Notes: generated by a model from the letters alone, not told the origin. A stretch of 64,000 nucleotides of DNA from Streptomyces sp. I05A-00742 (GCF_013055795.1 NZ_JABETO010000002.1:67738-131737); one strand, 5' to 3'. Numbered from the stretch's first letter, positions 1 through 9,164 are shown. Made by a program: numbers and translations.

Positions 1-172
1 CGTCGAAGGCCGTGAAGGCGGTGCAGCGGGCGGGCGGCGTCAGGACGGCCCGCTGCCGCGCGTCGTGGAAGGGCACTCGGGTGCCGTGCCGCGCGGCGGC
101 CGGTCCCGCCACGGCGCACGCCGCGCCGACGACGGCACCGCCCAGGAAGCGACGGCGGCGGACGGCGGTCAC
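1..172 (-). CDS. efeB: EfeB-type Dyp peroxidase, N-terminal fragment cut by the window edge
   Basis: This is the first 57 codons of a deferrochelatase/peroxidase that takes iron from haem or oxidises ferrous iron in the EfeUOB system. The GTG start is followed by a twin-arginine signal (VRRRRFLGGAVVGAACA), as expected for a Tat-exported haem enzyme. The mature start, PFHDARQRAVLTPPARC, resembles the beginning of EfeB proteins. It lies 34 bp downstream of efeO on the same strand, so the two are probably cotranscribed. The haem-binding part is outside the window, so the family call rests on the N-terminus and the neighbour. Confidence 0.8.
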   Translation of the reverse strand, partial: MTAVRRRRFLGGAVVGAACAVAGPAAARHGTRVPFHDARQRAVLTPPARCTAFTAFD

Positions 173-206
173 GGCAGTCTCCCGGAGATCACACTGGTCA
201 CGGTGA

Positions 207-1388
207 TCACGGCACCCTCCTCACGTCGCACACCGCCGCCACCGACGCCAGCCGCTCGGCCAGGTCGCCGAACCGGGCGTCGACCGCCTCCCGGTCGGCG
301 CGGCCGAGCCGGGCGAGCGGGGTCCAGCCGGCGCCCCGGTGATGGCGGTCCAGGGTGTGCCGGGCGCGGTCGAGGCGGCGGTCGAGGGCCGTGGTGTCGA
401 TGTGGCGGGCGCGGAGCAGGGGGCGCAGCGGGGCGAGGGCCCGGCGGGCGCCGTCGAGCCGGGCGCGGGCGGCGGCGAGGGAGGTGCCGCTGCCGTGGTC
501 GGTACGGTCGGTGAGGTCGCGCAGGAGGGCGTCCTCGACGACCTCGTGGGCCCGCCGACCGAGCTCGGCGGGGTCCATACGGGCGCCCCGCACGCCCCAG
601 TCGTCGCGCAGGGCGCGGACGTCGGCGGCGAGGCGGTGGGCGGCAGCACGCAGGGCGGGTCCGCGTTCGCCGTGCCACAGGCCGTGCTCCACGCGGTGGA
701 AGCCGGTGAAGCGCGGGTCGCGGAGGCCGGCTGGCAGGCCGGCCGCGGTCCGGTCGACGGCCTCGCCCAGGTCGCCGAAGGCGCCGTAGGCGGCGCCCAG
801 GCGCAGATAGCGGAGGTGGGCGACGAGCCAGGCGGCCCTGGCGCGCTCCCACCGGCCGGCGTCGACCTCGTCCCGCAGCCGGCGGACCGCCCCGTCCACG
901 CCGCGGAGTTCGCGTCCGGCCCACCGCTGGTAGGCGAGGGCGGCCGGGATCAGCTCGCCGCGGGTGACGGGGACGACGGCGGGCCCGGACACGCCGCGCC
1001 CGGTGACCCGGACGACGGGCCCGGTACCGGGGTCGCCGTCGTCGGGCAGGCAGACGAAGGTGTACGTGCCGGCGCCGATCCTCGCCGTCAACTGCCGGGC
1101 GGTACCGGGGGCGACACCCTCCACCTCACCGAGGACCGCCCCGGTCCTGGCCTCCTGGAGCCGGGCCTCCACGGGCCCGGCGGCGGTGTTGCGCACCGCG
1201 AACGTCCGGACCCCGGCCCGCCCCGACGCCCACCCCCGCCCGCAGCCGCCCGGCGAGACGTCGACGGTGACGGCGGCGGGCTCCCCGGCGGCGTCCGGAC
1301 CGGCCACCGGCTGCCGGGACGCCGCACCGCACGCGCAGAGGACGAGCGAGAGAGCACCGGCACCGAGGACCGCCCGACGGGACGTCAC
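207..1388 (-). CDS. efeO: EfeO-like iron uptake lipoprotein (cupredoxin-like plus imelysin/M75 domain)
   Basis: This 393-residue protein is the extracellular component of an EfeUOB-type ferrous iron importer. The GTG start at 1388 places a positively charged signal directly before a lipobox (LCAC). An in-frame ATG at 1541 would add an unlikely Arg-rich leader. Residues about 35-140 form a cupredoxin-like beta domain, and the rest is an imelysin domain with the HxxE metal motif in FHRVEHGLWHGE. The partner efeB follows at once. No efeU permease gene is seen on this side, so it must lie beyond the left edge or elsewhere. The family call is firm; the substrate is inferred from the family. Confidence 0.85.
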   Translation of the reverse strand: MTSRRAVLGAGALSLVLCACGAASRQPVAGPDAAGEPAAVTVDVSPGGCGRGWASGRAGVRTFAVRNTAAGPVEARLQEARTGAVLGEVEGVAPGTARQLTARIGAGTYTFVCLPDDGDPGTGPVVRVTGRGVSGPAVVPVTRGELIPAALAYQRWAGRELRGVDGAVRRLRDEVDAGRWERARAAWLVAHLRYLRLGAAYGAFGDLGEAVDRTAAGLPAGLRDPRFTGFHRVEHGLWHGERGPALRAAAHRLAADVRALRDDWGVRGARMDPAELGRRAHEVVEDALLRDLTDRTDHGSGTSLAAARARLDGARRALAPLRPLLRARHIDTTALDRRLDRARHTLDRHHRGAGWTPLARLGRADREAVDARFGDLAERLASVAAVCDVRRVP

Positions 1389-1624
1389 GCGAATCCCGCA
1401 CCCCGCACGCCCGGGGACCGCGAAGGGCCGGTCCAGGGGCACTCCCCCGCACCGGCCCACCACACCCACCGCGCCTCCCGGATCCACGGGCCCGTCCGGG
1501 CGCCACCGTCTCGCGAGCCGCCATCGTAGGCAGCGCTCCACGCCACGAGCGGCGCCACCCGGCCGCGCGGAGAGCGCGCCGCCCGGACTTCACCCGTCCG
1601 TCCGCACCCGCACCGACAGCGAAC

Positions 1625-2290
1625 CGGCGGCGGAGCCGGAGGGGCTGGCGGCCCGGGGTCACCGCGTGGGCATGGCCCACCCGGCGGGTACAGCGCGCCG
1701 CCATGGACTCAACCGCGGCCCCGCATCCCGCCGACCGCGGGCCCAGCAGCGCAGCCGGAGGCGGCGGTCGCCGCCGACCGTCCGGCCACGGGGCACGCGT
1801 CCAGATGAAGCGCGCCGCCGAAGACCCCTGGCCCAGCGTCCGAGTCCTCGCCGATGACCGCTCGGCAACGCAGCCGGAGACGACGGCCACGCGCCACCAC
1901 CCGGACACACCCCACCCGGCGGACGCAGCACGCCACCCAGGACTCACCCCCGGCGTCACACCCCCACCGACCGCAGCTCAGCAGCGCAGTCAGAGGTGAC
2001 GGTCACAGACCACCCCGTGAACTCGGTCCCGACCCCGACGTCCCATCCCGCCGACCCCAACTCAGCAGCGGAGTCGAAGGCGGCGGTCGCCGCCGACCGT
2101 CCTGCCACGGGGCACGCGTCCACAGTGAAGCGCGCCACCGAAGGCCCCCGGCCCCAGCGTCCACGTCCCCGCCGATGACCGCTCAGCAACGCAGCCAGAG
2201 GCGGCGGTCACGCGCCACCGTATGGACACGGTCCACACGGTCGGGGTGAAGCGCTCCCCCAAGCGCCCCCAGCCCCGGAACCTGATGCTC
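1625..2290. repeat. Array of about six degenerate ~119-bp tandem repeats
   Basis: Six units begin near 1625, 1744, 1863, 1979, 2063 and 2184, giving spacings of 119, 119, 116, 84 and 121 bp. Each opens with a core close to CAGCARCGCAGYCRGAGGC. Units at 1744 and 2063 match over about 120 bp, including a shared GCCACGGGGCACGCGTCCA, and the units at 1625 and 1863 resemble each other. The last unit overlaps the final codons of the NERD gene, so the array may have grown by duplicating that 3' end. The 1389-1624 stretch upstream of efeO shows no gene. The array itself has no convincing reading frame. Confidence 0.75.
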
Positions 2291-2911
2291 CATCAGAACC
2301 CGGACATCCTCCGGGGCATCCGTGACATCCACGTCCGCGGCACCGACCAGGACCACCACAGGACCCACCGGAACCGGGAAGCCGCAGCCGCGGGTGAGGG
2401 CGAGGGAGGCGCGGGCCGCGCTCTGGCGGGCGTGGCGGACGGTGGGGCGGGGGTGTCGCTCACCGGCGACGCGGATCAGGGCGCCGTCCACGCGGGCCGG
2501 GGCCCGGCGGGTCGGTTCGACGAGGACGGAGAAGACGCCGCCGGGCCCGATGAGCAGGTGCGGGACGACGGCGTCGCCGGGCAGCAGGACGGAGTGCACG
2601 ACCTCCCAGCCGCCGGGGGCCAGGGCGTCCAGGGCGGCGCCGACGAGCTGTTCGGCGGCCAGGGCCCTGCGCCAGCGGTCCTCCACGGGACGGCGGCCCA
2701 GCAGCCGGGCCAGCAGGAGGGTGCCGCGGCCGGAGGGGGACGCGTCGAGCCGGGCGCGGAGGGTCTCACCGGGGCGGTTGGGGGCGAGGTCGTCGTCGGG
2801 CGGCAGGAACAGCCGGTCCGGGTCGTACCTCTTCCCGACGGCTCCGCTCTTGGCTCCCGTTCCCGGTCCCGATCCCGGCCGCTCGCGCACGCCATCACCC
2901 CCACCCGCCAT
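2183..2911 (-). CDS. NERD (nuclease-related) domain protein
   Basis: The 242-residue product looks cytoplasmic and soluble. After a polar N-terminus, residues about 75-190 fit a NERD domain: AAEQLVGAALDAL, then GWEVVHSVLLPG, then HLLIGPGGVFSV, matching the E...D/P...G-x-G-V-F pattern of this restriction-endonuclease-like fold. NERD domains are usually predicted nucleases, but no substrate can be named. The ATG at 2911 was chosen because the longer frame to 3538 runs through the divergent gene. The C-terminus (ARDRRLWLRC) is encoded inside the first unit of the 119-bp repeat array and may be altered by it. Confidence 0.75.
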   Translation of the reverse strand: MAGGGDGVRERPGSGPGTGAKSGAVGKRYDPDRLFLPPDDDLAPNRPGETLRARLDASPSGRGTLLLARLLGRRPVEDRWRRALAAEQLVGAALDALAPGGWEVVHSVLLPGDAVVPHLLIGPGGVFSVLVEPTRRAPARVDGALIRVAGERHPRPTVRHARQSAARASLALTRGCGFPVPVGPVVVLVGAADVDVTDAPEDVRVLMEHQVPGLGALGGALHPDRVDRVHTVARDRRLWLRC

Positions 2912-2952
2912 CTTGCCGCAGCGGGACGGGCTCCGGCCCGGGTCCAGCCGAT

Positions 2953-3001
2953 CGTCACCCGCTGTTCCGAAGGACTCGGCGCTCCGGAACAGCGGGTGAC
3001 G
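2953..3001. promoter_or_regulatory. 17-bp perfect inverted repeat between divergent genes
   Basis: The arms at 2953-2969 and 2985-3001 (CGTCACCCGCTGTTCCG and its complement) are separated by 15 bases. The site lies between the divergent NERD and TIGR04222 genes, about 40 bp and 50 bp from their starts, so it is better placed as a shared operator or a leader hairpin than as a terminator. No T-run follows. Confidence 0.6.
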
Positions 3002-3053
3002 GATTCCGGGAACGGAGGTGCGCACGGGGCGGCCCGTCGAGTAGAACACCCGT

Positions 3054-3833
3054 ATGTGGGTCGTCCTGCTGATCGTCACCTGTGCCGTCGCCGTCGCCGC
3101 CTGTGCCCGGCTGTGCTCCGCCGCGGTGGCCGCCGCCCGTCCCCGGCTGAGCCCGGCCGCCGCCGGGATAGATGTGCTGACGCTGTACGAGACGGCGTTC
3201 CTGAGCGGCGGCCCGCACCGGGTAACGGACCTCACACTGGTCTCGATGGCCCGCCAGCGGCGGCTGCTGCTGGCCCGTACGGGGTGGGCGACGGTCGTCG
3301 ACCCGGTCGGCCGGGACGAGGTCGAACGCTCGGTGATCACGGCGATAGGCCCCGGGGGCCAGTCCCCCGTCCCGCAGATCCGTGTCGCCCACGGCGCTGC
3401 CGACGCGGTGCGCACCCTCGCCGACCGGCTCACGACGGCCGGCCTGGCGGTGCCCGCGCAGGTCCGCCGGGAGGTGTCCGCGGCGGTCCGGCAGGTCCGG
3501 GCGGCCTGCGCGCTGTCGGTGCTGACCGCGGCGGCCACCCTGCTGACCCTGCCGGACGGCGCGGCGTTCGGGCAGGCCGTCGGCTGGCTCGTCCTGCCGC
3601 TGGTGCTGACGGGCGGATGCCTGGCGATCGCCCACTACGAGGTGAACCCGGAGACGCACTGGGCCTCCCCCGCCGGCCGGGCCCTGCTGGACCACGCGCC
3701 AGTCGTCCACCCGGCCGGCGCCCGGGACGAGCAGGGCCTGCTGACCACGCTCGCCGTCCGGGGCCGCCGCGCCCTGCGCGACCCAGAACTGCGCGCCGCC
3801 CTCGCCGAGACGCTGGCAGCCCACCGCTACTGA
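3054..3833 (+). CDS. TIGR04222-type membrane protein
   Basis: The 259-residue protein begins with a membrane segment (WVVLLIVTCAVAVAACARL). It has the typical TIGR04222 opening, with DVLTLYETAFLSGGPHRVTDLTLVSMARQRRLLL at about residues 40-75 serving as the family signature, and two further hydrophobic segments around residues 155-200. The family is widespread in actinobacteria and has no assigned function. Some members end in long Gly/Ser/Cys tails; this one ends in a basic helix instead. It is divergent from the NERD gene across a perfect inverted repeat. Confidence 0.8.
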   Translation: MWVVLLIVTCAVAVAACARLCSAAVAAARPRLSPAAAGIDVLTLYETAFLSGGPHRVTDLTLVSMARQRRLLLARTGWATVVDPVGRDEVERSVITAIGPGGQSPVPQIRVAHGAADAVRTLADRLTTAGLAVPAQVRREVSAAVRQVRAACALSVLTAAATLLTLPDGAAFGQAVGWLVLPLVLTGGCLAIAHYEVNPETHWASPAGRALLDHAPVVHPAGARDEQGLLTTLAVRGRRALRDPELRAALAETLAAHRY

Positions 3834-3973
3834 GGCCGCCGCCGGGCGCCGAAGGGCTGTTCCACCGCCACCTCTTCGGGCACAACGCGGCCGACATCGG
3901 GGCCGGGTCCTTTACTTCGCCGGGCCGTCAATCAAATATCCCTTTTGTCACAAATAGACACGAAGGGACGCCA

Positions 3974-5587
3974 GTGCGCGCAGTCGCCCTCTACGGAACC
4001 GTCGGATCCCTCCTCCTCACCGGCCTCACCGGTCTCACCGCCACCGCCTCCGCCCCGGCCGCCGCCCATGGCACCGGGGCGCTCGTCCCCGGAACCCCGG
4101 GAATCCCCGGAAACCCCGACAGCCCCGCCGAGGCCCGCGGCGTGGTCCTGGCCGCCGAACGGGCCGCGGCCAAGGGCATCGCGTTCGGCGCCTGCCCGGC
4201 CGCCGAGGGCCTGCCCGCGCCGGTGGAGTGCGGCACGTTCTCCGTCCCGGTGGACTACGCCCGCCCCAACGGCAAACACATCAGCCTCACCGTCAGCCGG
4301 GGCCACGCCCTCGGCAGCCGCTCCGTGCGGCAGGGTGCCCTGGTCTTCAACCCGGGCGGTCCCGGCGGCTCCGGCATGATCTTCCCCCTGCTGGCCGGGC
4401 TGTCGCAGTGGCGCAAGCTCGCCGAGGCGTACGACTTCATCGGCTACGCGCCACGCGGCGTCGGCCGTTCCGCGCCGCTGTCCTGCGCGGACCCGGCCGG
4501 CTACGGCCGGGGCCCGAGCGAGGCGCCCGAACACCCCACCGCCGCCTACAAGAAGCGGCAGATCGCCAGGGCGAAGGCGTACGCGCAGGGCTGCCTCCGC
4601 AGGTCGGGCCCCGACCTGAAGCACTTCACCAGCCGCAACAACGCCCGCGACCTCGACGTGCTGCGCGCCGCCCTCGGCGAGCAGCGGCTCAACTTCGTCG
4701 GGGCGTCGTACGGCACGTACTTCGGCGCCGTCTACGCGACGCTCTTCCCCGGGCACGTCCGGCGGATGGTCTTCGACAGCGTCGTCAACCCGTCCCCGCA
4801 GAAGATCTGGTACCGGAACAACCTCGACCAGTCCGCCGCGTTCGAACGCCGCTGGTACGACTGGCGCCGCTGGGCGGCCCGGCACCACGCGGTGTACCAC
4901 CTGGGCCGCACCGAGCGCGAGGTGCTGGCCTCGTACCACAAGGCCGTCGAGCGGCTGGGCCGCCGGGCGGCCGGCGGCAAGGTCGGGCCCGGTCAGCTCC
5001 AGGGCGTGTTCGTCAAGGCCGGTTACACCGACAGCGCCTGGGCGTCCGGGGCGCGGGCGCTCAGCGCCTACCTGCGCGGCGACGAACGGCCGCTGGTCGC
5101 GCTCGCCTCGCCCAGTGCGGCCGGGGCGCCGGCCGCCGAGAACGGCAACGCCGTCTACACGGCCGTCGAGTGCAACGACGCGCCCTGGCCGCGCTCCTGG
5201 TCGCGGTGGGAGCGGGACAACGACCACCTCGCCCGGCGGGCGCCCTTCGAGACGTGGAGCAACGCCTTCATGAACCTGCCGTGCGCCTACTGGAAGGTGC
5301 CCCGGCAGCGCCCGCTCGACGTCGGCACGGCCCGCAAGGCCCTCCCGCCGGTCCTGCTGCTGGCCGCCGAACGGGACGCGGCCACCCCGTACTCGGGGGC
5401 CCTGGAACTGCTGCGCCGGCTGCGGGGCTCGGCGGCGCTGGTCACCGAGCGGGGCGCGGGCACGCACGGGATCGGGGGCGGGCCGAACGCCTGCGTCAAC
5501 GGCTACTTCGAGAAGTACCTGCTCACAGGGGTGCTTCCGAGCCGGCGCACCACGTGCGCGGGGCGCCCGGAGCCGCGGGCGAGCTGA
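3974..5587 (+). CDS. Secreted alpha/beta-hydrolase, tripeptidyl aminopeptidase-like (SlpD/SlpE group)
   Basis: This 537-residue exported serine hydrolase probably removes short peptides from protein N-termini outside the cell. GTG at 3974 follows GAAGGGA and opens a clear signal peptide (LLLTGLTGLTATASAPAAAHG). The nucleophile elbow GASYGTYFGA, an oxyanion segment NPGGPGGSG, the Asp in LLAAERDAATPYSG and the His in GAGTHGIGGG make a full triad. The C-terminal part from about residue 400 corresponds to the TAP-like domain of Streptomyces tripeptidyl aminopeptidases. The mature N-terminus has a short PGIPGNPDSP run. Confidence 0.85.
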   Translation: MRAVALYGTVGSLLLTGLTGLTATASAPAAAHGTGALVPGTPGIPGNPDSPAEARGVVLAAERAAAKGIAFGACPAAEGLPAPVECGTFSVPVDYARPNGKHISLTVSRGHALGSRSVRQGALVFNPGGPGGSGMIFPLLAGLSQWRKLAEAYDFIGYAPRGVGRSAPLSCADPAGYGRGPSEAPEHPTAAYKKRQIARAKAYAQGCLRRSGPDLKHFTSRNNARDLDVLRAALGEQRLNFVGASYGTYFGAVYATLFPGHVRRMVFDSVVNPSPQKIWYRNNLDQSAAFERRWYDWRRWAARHHAVYHLGRTEREVLASYHKAVERLGRRAAGGKVGPGQLQGVFVKAGYTDSAWASGARALSAYLRGDERPLVALASPSAAGAPAAENGNAVYTAVECNDAPWPRSWSRWERDNDHLARRAPFETWSNAFMNLPCAYWKVPRQRPLDVGTARKALPPVLLLAAERDAATPYSGALELLRRLRGSAALVTERGAGTHGIGGGPNACVNGYFEKYLLTGVLPSRRTTCAGRPEPRAS

Positions 5588-5609
5588 GCGCGCACCCGCG
5601 GGAAGCACG

Positions 5610-5637
5610 CGGACGGGCCGGGAGACCGGCCCGTCCG
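5610..5637. terminator. Bidirectional hairpin between convergent genes
   Basis: A perfect 12-bp stem (CGGACGGGCCGG and its complement) closes on a GAGA tetraloop. It lies between the ends of the secreted peptidase (+) and hemQ (-). Confidence 0.8.
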
Positions 5638-5669
5638 GCGTTTCCGGGACCGGGCCGGATCGGGCCGGC

Positions 5670-6386
5670 TCAGGCCAGCCCGGCCACCAGGTCGGCGACG
5701 GCCTTGCGGCGGCCCGTGTAGAACGGGACCTCCTCGCGGACGTGCATCCGCGCCTCGGACGCCCGCAGGTGGCGCATGAGGTCGACGATCCGGTACAGCT
5801 CGTCCGCCTCGAAGGCGAGGATCCACTCGTAGTCGCCCAGCGAGAAGGAGGCGACCGTGTTGGCCCGGACGTCCGGGTAGCCGCGGGCCATCTTGCCGTG
5901 GTCGGCGAGCATGCGGCGGCGGTCCTCGTCCGGCAGCAGGTACCAGTCGTACGAGCGCACGAAGGGGTAGACGCTGACGTAGTCGCGCGGCGTCTCGTCC
6001 GCGAGGAACGCCGGGATGTGCGACTTGTTGAACTCGGCGGGGCGGTGCAGCGCCATGTTCGACCACACCGGCTCCAGCGCCCGCCCGAGGCGGGTGCGGC
6101 GGAAGCGGTTGTACGCGTCCTGGAGCGCGTCCGAGGTCTCCGAGTGCCACCAGATCATCACGTCGGCGTCGGCCCGGAGCCCGGAGAGGTCGTACGTGCC
6201 GCGGACGGTGACGTCGTCCTTGGCGAGCGTCGCGAACAGCTCCTCGACCTCCTCGGCGTAGCCGGCCCGGTCCTCGGGGAGCACGTCGCGCAGCTTGAAC
6301 ACCGACCAGAGGGTGTAGCGGATGACCTCGTTGAGGTCCTTGGCCTTCTTGCCGGCGTTCGGGGTCTTCTGGGCGTCAGTCGTCAT
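5670..6386 (-). CDS. hemQ: HemQ / coproheme decarboxylase
   Basis: The 238-residue enzyme (also ChdC) oxidatively decarboxylates coproheme III to haem b, the last step of the coproporphyrin-dependent haem route of actinobacteria. The chlorite-dismutase-like fold is evident from WSVFKL near the start, the repeated beta segments ([18 protein letters not shown]) and the proximal haem-ligand region [11 protein letters not shown]. It starts only 5 bp after hemY ends, so the two form an operon. Length and motifs are normal for actinobacterial HemQ, and nothing looks damaged. Confidence 0.95.
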   Translation of the reverse strand: MTTDAQKTPNAGKKAKDLNEVIRYTLWSVFKLRDVLPEDRAGYAEEVEELFATLAKDDVTVRGTYDLSGLRADADVMIWWHSETSDALQDAYNRFRRTRLGRALEPVWSNMALHRPAEFNKSHIPAFLADETPRDYVSVYPFVRSYDWYLLPDEDRRRMLADHGKMARGYPDVRANTVASFSLGDYEWILAFEADELYRIVDLMRHLRASEARMHVREEVPFYTGRRKAVADLVAGLA

Positions 6387-6391
6387 GCCCC

Positions 6392-7816
6392 CTATTGTCC
6401 CCCCGCGCCGACGGCGCCCACGGGCAGGGTCGCGATGAGTTCCTCGGCCGCCCGGCGGGCGTCGCCGACGCACGCCGGGATGCCGACGCCGTCGTAGGCG
6501 GCGCCGCAGATCCGCAGCCCGGGCAGGCGGCCCACCTGCTCGCGGACGCGGGCGACGCGCGCGAGGTGGCCGACGGGGTACTGCGGCAGGCCGTGGTCCC
6601 AGCGGGTCACCCGGCTCGCCAGCGGCACGGCGTCCAGGCCGACCGCCTCGCCGAGGTCCGCCAGCGACAGCCGGACCAGGTCGGCGTCGTCCCGGCCCAG
6701 GTCGCGCTCGTCCCCGTACCGGCCGACGGAGGTGCGCAGCACGAAGACGCCGGGGTCGGCGGCGGCGATCCAGCCCCACTTGTTGCTCGCGAAGGTGGAC
6801 GCCTTGATCCGCCGTCCGTCGCCGGGCGGTACGAGGAAGCCGCTGCCGCGCGGCAGCCCGGCCACGTCGGCGCGGCGGAAGGCCAGGGTGACGAGGGCCA
6901 TGGACGCGTACTCGACGCCGGCGAGCTCGGCGGCGGCCGCGGGCACCGGGCCGGCGAGCAGCCGCGCCGCGGCGGGCGCGGGCGTGGCGAGGACGACGCC
7001 GTCCACCTCCAGGGCGGAGTGGCCCAGGTCCAGCCGCCAGCCGTGGCCGTGCCGGGCCAGCCCGGCGACCGGGGTGAACACGCGGATCTCGCCGCCGGCC
7101 GCGCGCACGGCGTCCGCGACGGCGAGCGGCAGCAGGCCGACCCCGCCGTCGATGCCCGCGAAGACCGCTCCGGCCTGCGGCGTGACGGAGGCGGTCAGCG
7201 CGCGGACGGCCTCGGTGAGCGAGCGGTGGGTGCGGGCGGCCTCGAAGAGCCGGGGGACGGCGGCCCGCAGGGAGGTGCGGTAGGCGTCGCCCGCGTAGAC
7301 CCCGCCGAGCAGCGGTTCGACGAGCCGGTCGACGACCTCGGGGCCGAGCCGTTCGGCCACGTAGGTGCCCACGGCGATGTCCTCGCCGATCTCGGTGGGC
7401 GGCAGTTCGGCGTCGCGGGCGACCGCGGCCAGGCCCTGCTCCGAGAGCACCCCGGAGGCGGCGAGCGCCGCGAGGTCTCCGGGGACGCCCATCATGTGGC
7501 CCTTGGGCAGCGGCCGCAGTCCGTCGCGGGTCCACACGCCGGCGGTGGTGGTGGCGGGCGCCTGGAGCCGGGCGCCGAGGCCCACGTCCCGGGCCAGCTC
7601 GACCGCCTCAGGACGCCGGGCGAGCATCGACTCGGCACCCAGGTCCACGGGGACGCCGGCGATCTCTCCGGCGAGCAGCTTCCCGCCCAGGCGCCCCGAG
7701 CCCTCCAGGACCGTGACGCGCACGCCCCTCTCCAGCAGCCGGAGGGCCGCCGTCAGCCCGGAGATGCCGCCGCCGACGACGGCGACATGGTGCGCGTGGG
7801 TGTGGACTTCGCTCAT
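6392..7816 (-). CDS. hemY: Coproporphyrinogen III oxidase (protoporphyrinogen oxidase family)
   Basis: This 474-residue FAD enzyme (HemY, also CgoX) oxidises the porphyrinogen ring before iron insertion. The N-terminal dinucleotide fold [19 protein letters not shown] and the C-terminal FAD-binding stretch ([19 protein letters not shown]) frame a typical PPOX body. The ATG at 7816 gives the expected start just before the FAD motif. It heads the hemY-hemQ operon. In Gram-positive bacteria the partner genes imply coproporphyrinogen as the true substrate. The region upstream is shared with the divergent pcaF gene. Confidence 0.93.
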   Translation of the reverse strand: MSEVHTHAHHVAVVGGGISGLTAALRLLERGVRVTVLEGSGRLGGKLLAGEIAGVPVDLGAESMLARRPEAVELARDVGLGARLQAPATTTAGVWTRDGLRPLPKGHMMGVPGDLAALAASGVLSEQGLAAVARDAELPPTEIGEDIAVGTYVAERLGPEVVDRLVEPLLGGVYAGDAYRTSLRAAVPRLFEAARTHRSLTEAVRALTASVTPQAGAVFAGIDGGVGLLPLAVADAVRAAGGEIRVFTPVAGLARHGHGWRLDLGHSALEVDGVVLATPAPAAARLLAGPVPAAAAELAGVEYASMALVTLAFRRADVAGLPRGSGFLVPPGDGRRIKASTFASNKWGWIAAADPGVFVLRTSVGRYGDERDLGRDDADLVRLSLADLGEAVGLDAVPLASRVTRWDHGLPQYPVGHLARVARVREQVGRLPGLRICGAAYDGVGIPACVGDARRAAEELIATLPVGAVGAGGQ

Positions 7817-7861
7817 GGGCCCACTGTCTCAGACGTCCCGGGGCCGCTTCTCCACACCCCA

Positions 7862-7905
7862 TTGACACGCCCGGGGCGCCCGCGAAGACTCTCGACCGAA
7901 CGGTC
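7862..7905 (+). promoter_or_regulatory. Sigma-70-like promoter with overlapping palindromic operator before pcaF
   Basis: TTGACA at 7862-7867 is followed after 17 bp by AAGACT at 7885-7890, a fair vegetative promoter. A palindrome GACCGAACGGTC at 7894-7905 sits at the expected transcription start. Sites with ACCGNNCGGT cores are typical of TetR-family regulators of CoA-thioester catabolism such as PaaR. A repressor acting here is inferred, and none is encoded next to it. Confidence 0.6.
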
Positions 7906-7970
7906 AGTAGGGACCGAGGGAAGGCCGTTCACCGAGCTCCGCCGTCCGCCCGACCGCTTACGGAGACCCC

Positions 7971-9164
7971 ATGAACGACCGCATCCGGGACGTGTACGTC
8001 GTCGACGCCGTCCGCACCCCCGTCGGCAGATACGGCGGCGCCCTCGCCGGCGTCCGCCCCGACGACCTGGCCGCCCACGTCGTCCGGACGCTGGTGGGCC
8101 GGGCCCCCGCGCTCGACCCGGCGCGGATCGACGAGGTCGTGCTCGGCAACGCCAACGGCGCGGGCGAGGAGAACCGCAACGTGGGCCGGATGGCCGTGCT
8201 GCTCGCGGGCCTGCCGGTGACCGTGCCCGGGTCGACGGTCAACCGGCTGTGCGCCTCCGGTCTGGAGGCCGTCGTCCAGGCGTACCGGGCGATCGCCGTC
8301 GGCGACGCGTCGGTGGTGGTGGCGGGCGGCGTGGAGTCCATGAGCCGCGCCCCCTGGGTGCTGCCCAAGCCCGGGCGCGCCTTCCCGGCGGGCCACCAGG
8401 AGCTGTACTCGACGACGCTCGGCTGGCGGATGACCAACCCTGCGATGCCCGCGCGGTGGACGGTCTCCCTGGGCGAGGGCGCGGAACTGATCGCCGACAA
8501 GCACGGCATCGGCCGCGAGGCGCAGGACGCCTACGCCCTCGCCAGCCACGAGAAGGCGGCGCGGGCCTGGAAGGACGGCGCCTTCGCCGACGAGGTCGCG
8601 TTCCTGCCGGACGTGGACCTGGCCCGGGACGAGAGCATCCGCGACACCACGTCGGCGGAGGCCCTGGCCCGGCTGAAGCCGGCCTTCCGGACGGACGGCG
8701 GCACGGTCACACCCGGCAACTCCTGCCCGCTCAACGACGGCGCTGCGGCCCTGCTGCTCTGCGACGAGGAGGGGCTGCGGGAGACGGGCCGCGAGCCGCT
8801 GGCGCGGATCCGGGCCTCGGCCGTCACCGGCACTGAGCCGGATCTCTACGGGCTGGGCCCGGTCGAGGCGGTGCGCCGGGCGCTGGCCAGGGCCGGACGC
8901 TCCTTCGCCGACCTGACACATTTCGAGCTCAACGAGGCCTACGCCGCGCAGGTCCTGGGATGCTTCGCGGAGTGGCCGGAACTCGACCCCGACCTGGTGA
9001 ACCGGCGGGGCGGGGCGCTCGCCATCGGGCATCCCCTGGGGTGTTCCGGCGCCCGGCTGGCCGGTACGGTCGCCCATCAGCTCGCGGCCGCCGGTTCCGG
9101 CACCGGGGTGGCGGCTCTCTGCATCGGCGTGGGCCAGGGCCAGGCACTGGTGCTGGAACGCTGA
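7971..9164 (+). CDS. pcaF: Acetyl-CoA acyltransferase, probably beta-ketoadipyl-CoA thiolase
   Basis: The 397-residue thiolase has the nucleophilic Cys in VNRLCASGLEA, the NEAYAAQ segment, the His in GGALAIGHPLGCSGARL and the second Cys in ALCIGVGQG. In context it should split beta-ketoadipyl-CoA into succinyl-CoA and acetyl-CoA, the final step of protocatechuate degradation. It leads an operon with pobA, pcaH and pcaG. Start ATG 7971 follows CGGAG. The second Cys motif reads CIGVGQG where CIGGGQG is usual. A general acetyl-CoA acetyltransferase role cannot be excluded from sequence alone. Confidence 0.85.
   Translation: MNDRIRDVYVVDAVRTPVGRYGGALAGVRPDDLAAHVVRTLVGRAPALDPARIDEVVLGNANGAGEENRNVGRMAVLLAGLPVTVPGSTVNRLCASGLEAVVQAYRAIAVGDASVVVAGGVESMSRAPWVLPKPGRAFPAGHQELYSTTLGWRMTNPAMPARWTVSLGEGAELIADKHGIGREAQDAYALASHEKAARAWKDGAFADEVAFLPDVDLARDESIRDTTSAEALARLKPAFRTDGGTVTPGNSCPLNDGAAALLLCDEEGLRETGREPLARIRASAVTGTEPDLYGLGPVEAVRRALARAGRSFADLTHFELNEAYAAQVLGCFAEWPELDPDLVNRRGGALAIGHPLGCSGARLAGTVAHQLAAAGSGTGVAALCIGVGQGQALVLER

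Noticed and set aside
1625-2290. Possible CRISPR array
   Set aside because: The repeats are long, degenerate and unevenly spaced (84-121 bp) with no unique spacers and no cas genes.
2222-3053. Very long plus-strand open frame reaching into the secreted peptidase gene
   Set aside because: The first 580 codons run antisense to the NERD gene and through the TIGR04222 gene in another frame, with Arg/Gly/Pro-rich composition. Only the part from GTG 3974 has family motifs and a ribosome site.
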